Positions 5,314-6,171 of a stretch of 6,171 bases of DNA are shown here, piece by piece; the stretch's first letter is position 1, and each line of letters begins with the position of its first letter. The notes under the pieces were generated by a model that was not told the origin of the DNA, ran no database searches, and saw only the letters and a list, made by a program, of their open reading frames with translations. The translations under genes and the position numbers were made by a program. The DNA is from Elusimicrobiota bacterium. GTDB taxonomy: Bacteria > Elusimicrobiota > Elusimicrobia > O2-12-FULL-59-9. The stretch is taken from the NCBI GenBank assembly GCA_016206405.1, contig JACQRQ010000063.1, positions 1-6,171 on the forward strand, in the 5' to 3' direction.

Positions 5314-6171
5314 CTACGGCTTGACGCGGATAATTATTTTCCCGCGCGCGCGGCCCGTCTCGCTGCGCCGGTGGGCCTCCCGGATCTCATCCAGGGAAAA
5401 ATGGGAATCAATCACGGGCTTTAGCTCGCCCGATTCAATCCAGGAATTTAGGACTTCAAGGTCTTTGCCTCTGGCCTTCATGAGGATGAGGGCCGCTTTT
5501 TTTGAAGAAACAAACCCCGCCAAAGTCCCCATGAAAAGCCCGGCGCTTGGAAGCGTGGAAAGGTAGCAGCCTTCCTCGCGCAGGAATTTCCGGACGCGCC
5601 AAAAATCATGCGCCGCCACGGCGTCTAAAATGACGTCATAGAGCCGGCCGGGCTCAAAGATCTCCTCCTTTGTGTAGTCCAGAACGCGCTCCGCCCCCAG
5701 TCCGCGCACTAAATCGATATTGCCGGTTCCGCAAACCCCGGTGACTTTGGCACCCATTTTTTTGGCGATCTGCACGGCGAAAGTCCCCACTCCCCCTGAG
5801 GCGCCCGCCACGAGGACTTCGGCGCCGGGCCGGACCAAGCCGCAATCGCGCAACCCCTGGAACGCCGTCAAGGCGGCCAGAGGAACGGCTGCCGCTTGCT
5901 CATGGGAAAGGGCGGATGGTTTTAAGGCCAAGGCTTCTTCTCCCGCCGCCGCGAATTCCGCGTAGGCACCCCCGCTGGAGGAATCCAGCCGGCCATATAC
6001 GAGATCGCCGGGCTTCCATTTCCTGACGGCGGGACCGGTGGAAACGACCCGGCCCGAGACGTCAAATCCTAGAATTTTGGGAAATCTCCATCCCAGCAGG
6101 AACGCCAAATCCCCTCTACGGATTTTCCAATCAACGGGGTTGACGCCGGCGGCATGCACTTCAATTAAGAC
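5314..6171 (-). CDS. MDR-family NAD(P)-dependent quinone oxidoreductase / alcohol dehydrogenase-like protein (5' end beyond window)
   Basis: The frame is open at the right edge and 285 residues are visible. The first, VLIEVHAAGVNPVDWKIRRGD, is the family's conserved motif normally found about 30 residues in, so the GTG at 6159 is not the true start and only a short N-terminus is missing. The GroES-like part continues with FPKILGFDVSGRVVSTG and KPGDLVYG. The Rossmann part has the dinucleotide motif GASGGVG (5785-5805) followed by GAKVTGVCGTGN, and the chain ends with LKPVIDSHFSLDEIREAHR and GRARGKIII. The Cys and His ligands of zinc-dependent alcohol dehydrogenases are absent, as expected for the quinone oxidoreductase/RTN4IP1-like branch of the medium-chain superfamily. 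It likely reduces a quinone, enal or similar carbonyl substrate with NADPH in the cytoplasm; the substrate is unknown. Its stop is 23 bases from the stop of the receiver gene (convergent), with no clear terminator between, and it has no evident link to the envelope genes. Confidence 0.93.
   Translation of the reverse strand, partial: VLIEVHAAGVNPVDWKIRRGDLAFLLGWRFPKILGFDVSGRVVSTGPAVRKWKPGDLVYGRLDSSSGGAYAEFAAAGEEALALKPSALSHEQAAAVPLAALTAFQGLRDCGLVRPGAEVLVAGASGGVGTFAVQIAKKMGAKVTGVCGTGNIDLVRGLGAERVLDYTKEEIFEPGRLYDVILDAVAAHDFWRVRKFLREEGCYLSTLPSAGLFMGTLAGFVSSKKAALILMKARGKDLEVLNSWIESGELKPVIDSHFSLDEIREAHRRSETGRARGKIIIRVKP

Noticed and set aside
5314..6159. MDR gene starting at GTG 6159
   Set aside because: The conserved family sequence continues upstream (VLIE before VHAAGVN) to the window edge, so the true start lies outside the window.

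Overview
The window looks like bacterial chromosome from a GC-rich diderm (Gram-negative type) organism. It encodes an outer-membrane lipid A deacylase-like beta-barrel, a DsbA-like thiol oxidoreductase, a membrane-anchored redox fusion protein and a secreted orphan protein, so an outer membrane and a periplasm are implied. The phylum cannot be fixed from the sequence; a deltaproteobacteria-like or Elusimicrobiota-like lineage is only a guess. Genes are tightly packed, no intergenic stretch exceeds about 130 bases, and I saw no RNA gene, insertion sequence or CRISPR array.

Region 1-3124 (minus strand) is a two-gene thiol-redox operon read right to left. The first gene is an exported DsbA-like protein (CVFC motif). 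Its last codons overlap by 17 bases the start of a very large gene that runs off the left edge. That large gene is an unbroken frame of 759 visible codons. It joins a membrane-anchored TlpA/ResA-type thioredoxin domain (CVPC) through a Pro/Ala-rich linker to a YyaL/SPATA20-type DUF255 domain (CHWC) and its helical barrel. Translations confined to ATG-to-stop frames miss this gene because its stop lies outside the window; long open frames on the opposite strand here are shadows.

Region 3125-3249 is a divergent promoter region. An extended -10 element serves the dsbA-like gene. A second one sits so close to the ATG at 3250 that the rightward transcript may be leaderless.

Region 3250-5290 (plus strand) holds three genes: a secreted protein of unknown function, a PagL-like acyloxyacyl hydrolase with an unusual N-terminal extension and an Asn where P. 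aeruginosa PagL has its catalytic Glu, and a stand-alone CheY-like receiver 44 bases downstream.

Region 5314-6171 (minus strand) is a zinc-independent MDR-family NAD(P)H oxidoreductase, cut at its N-terminus by the right window edge. It converges on the receiver gene with 23 bases between stops.

The most notable item is the exported DsbA plus TlpA-DUF255 module, which puts three separate CxxC centres into two coupled genes.
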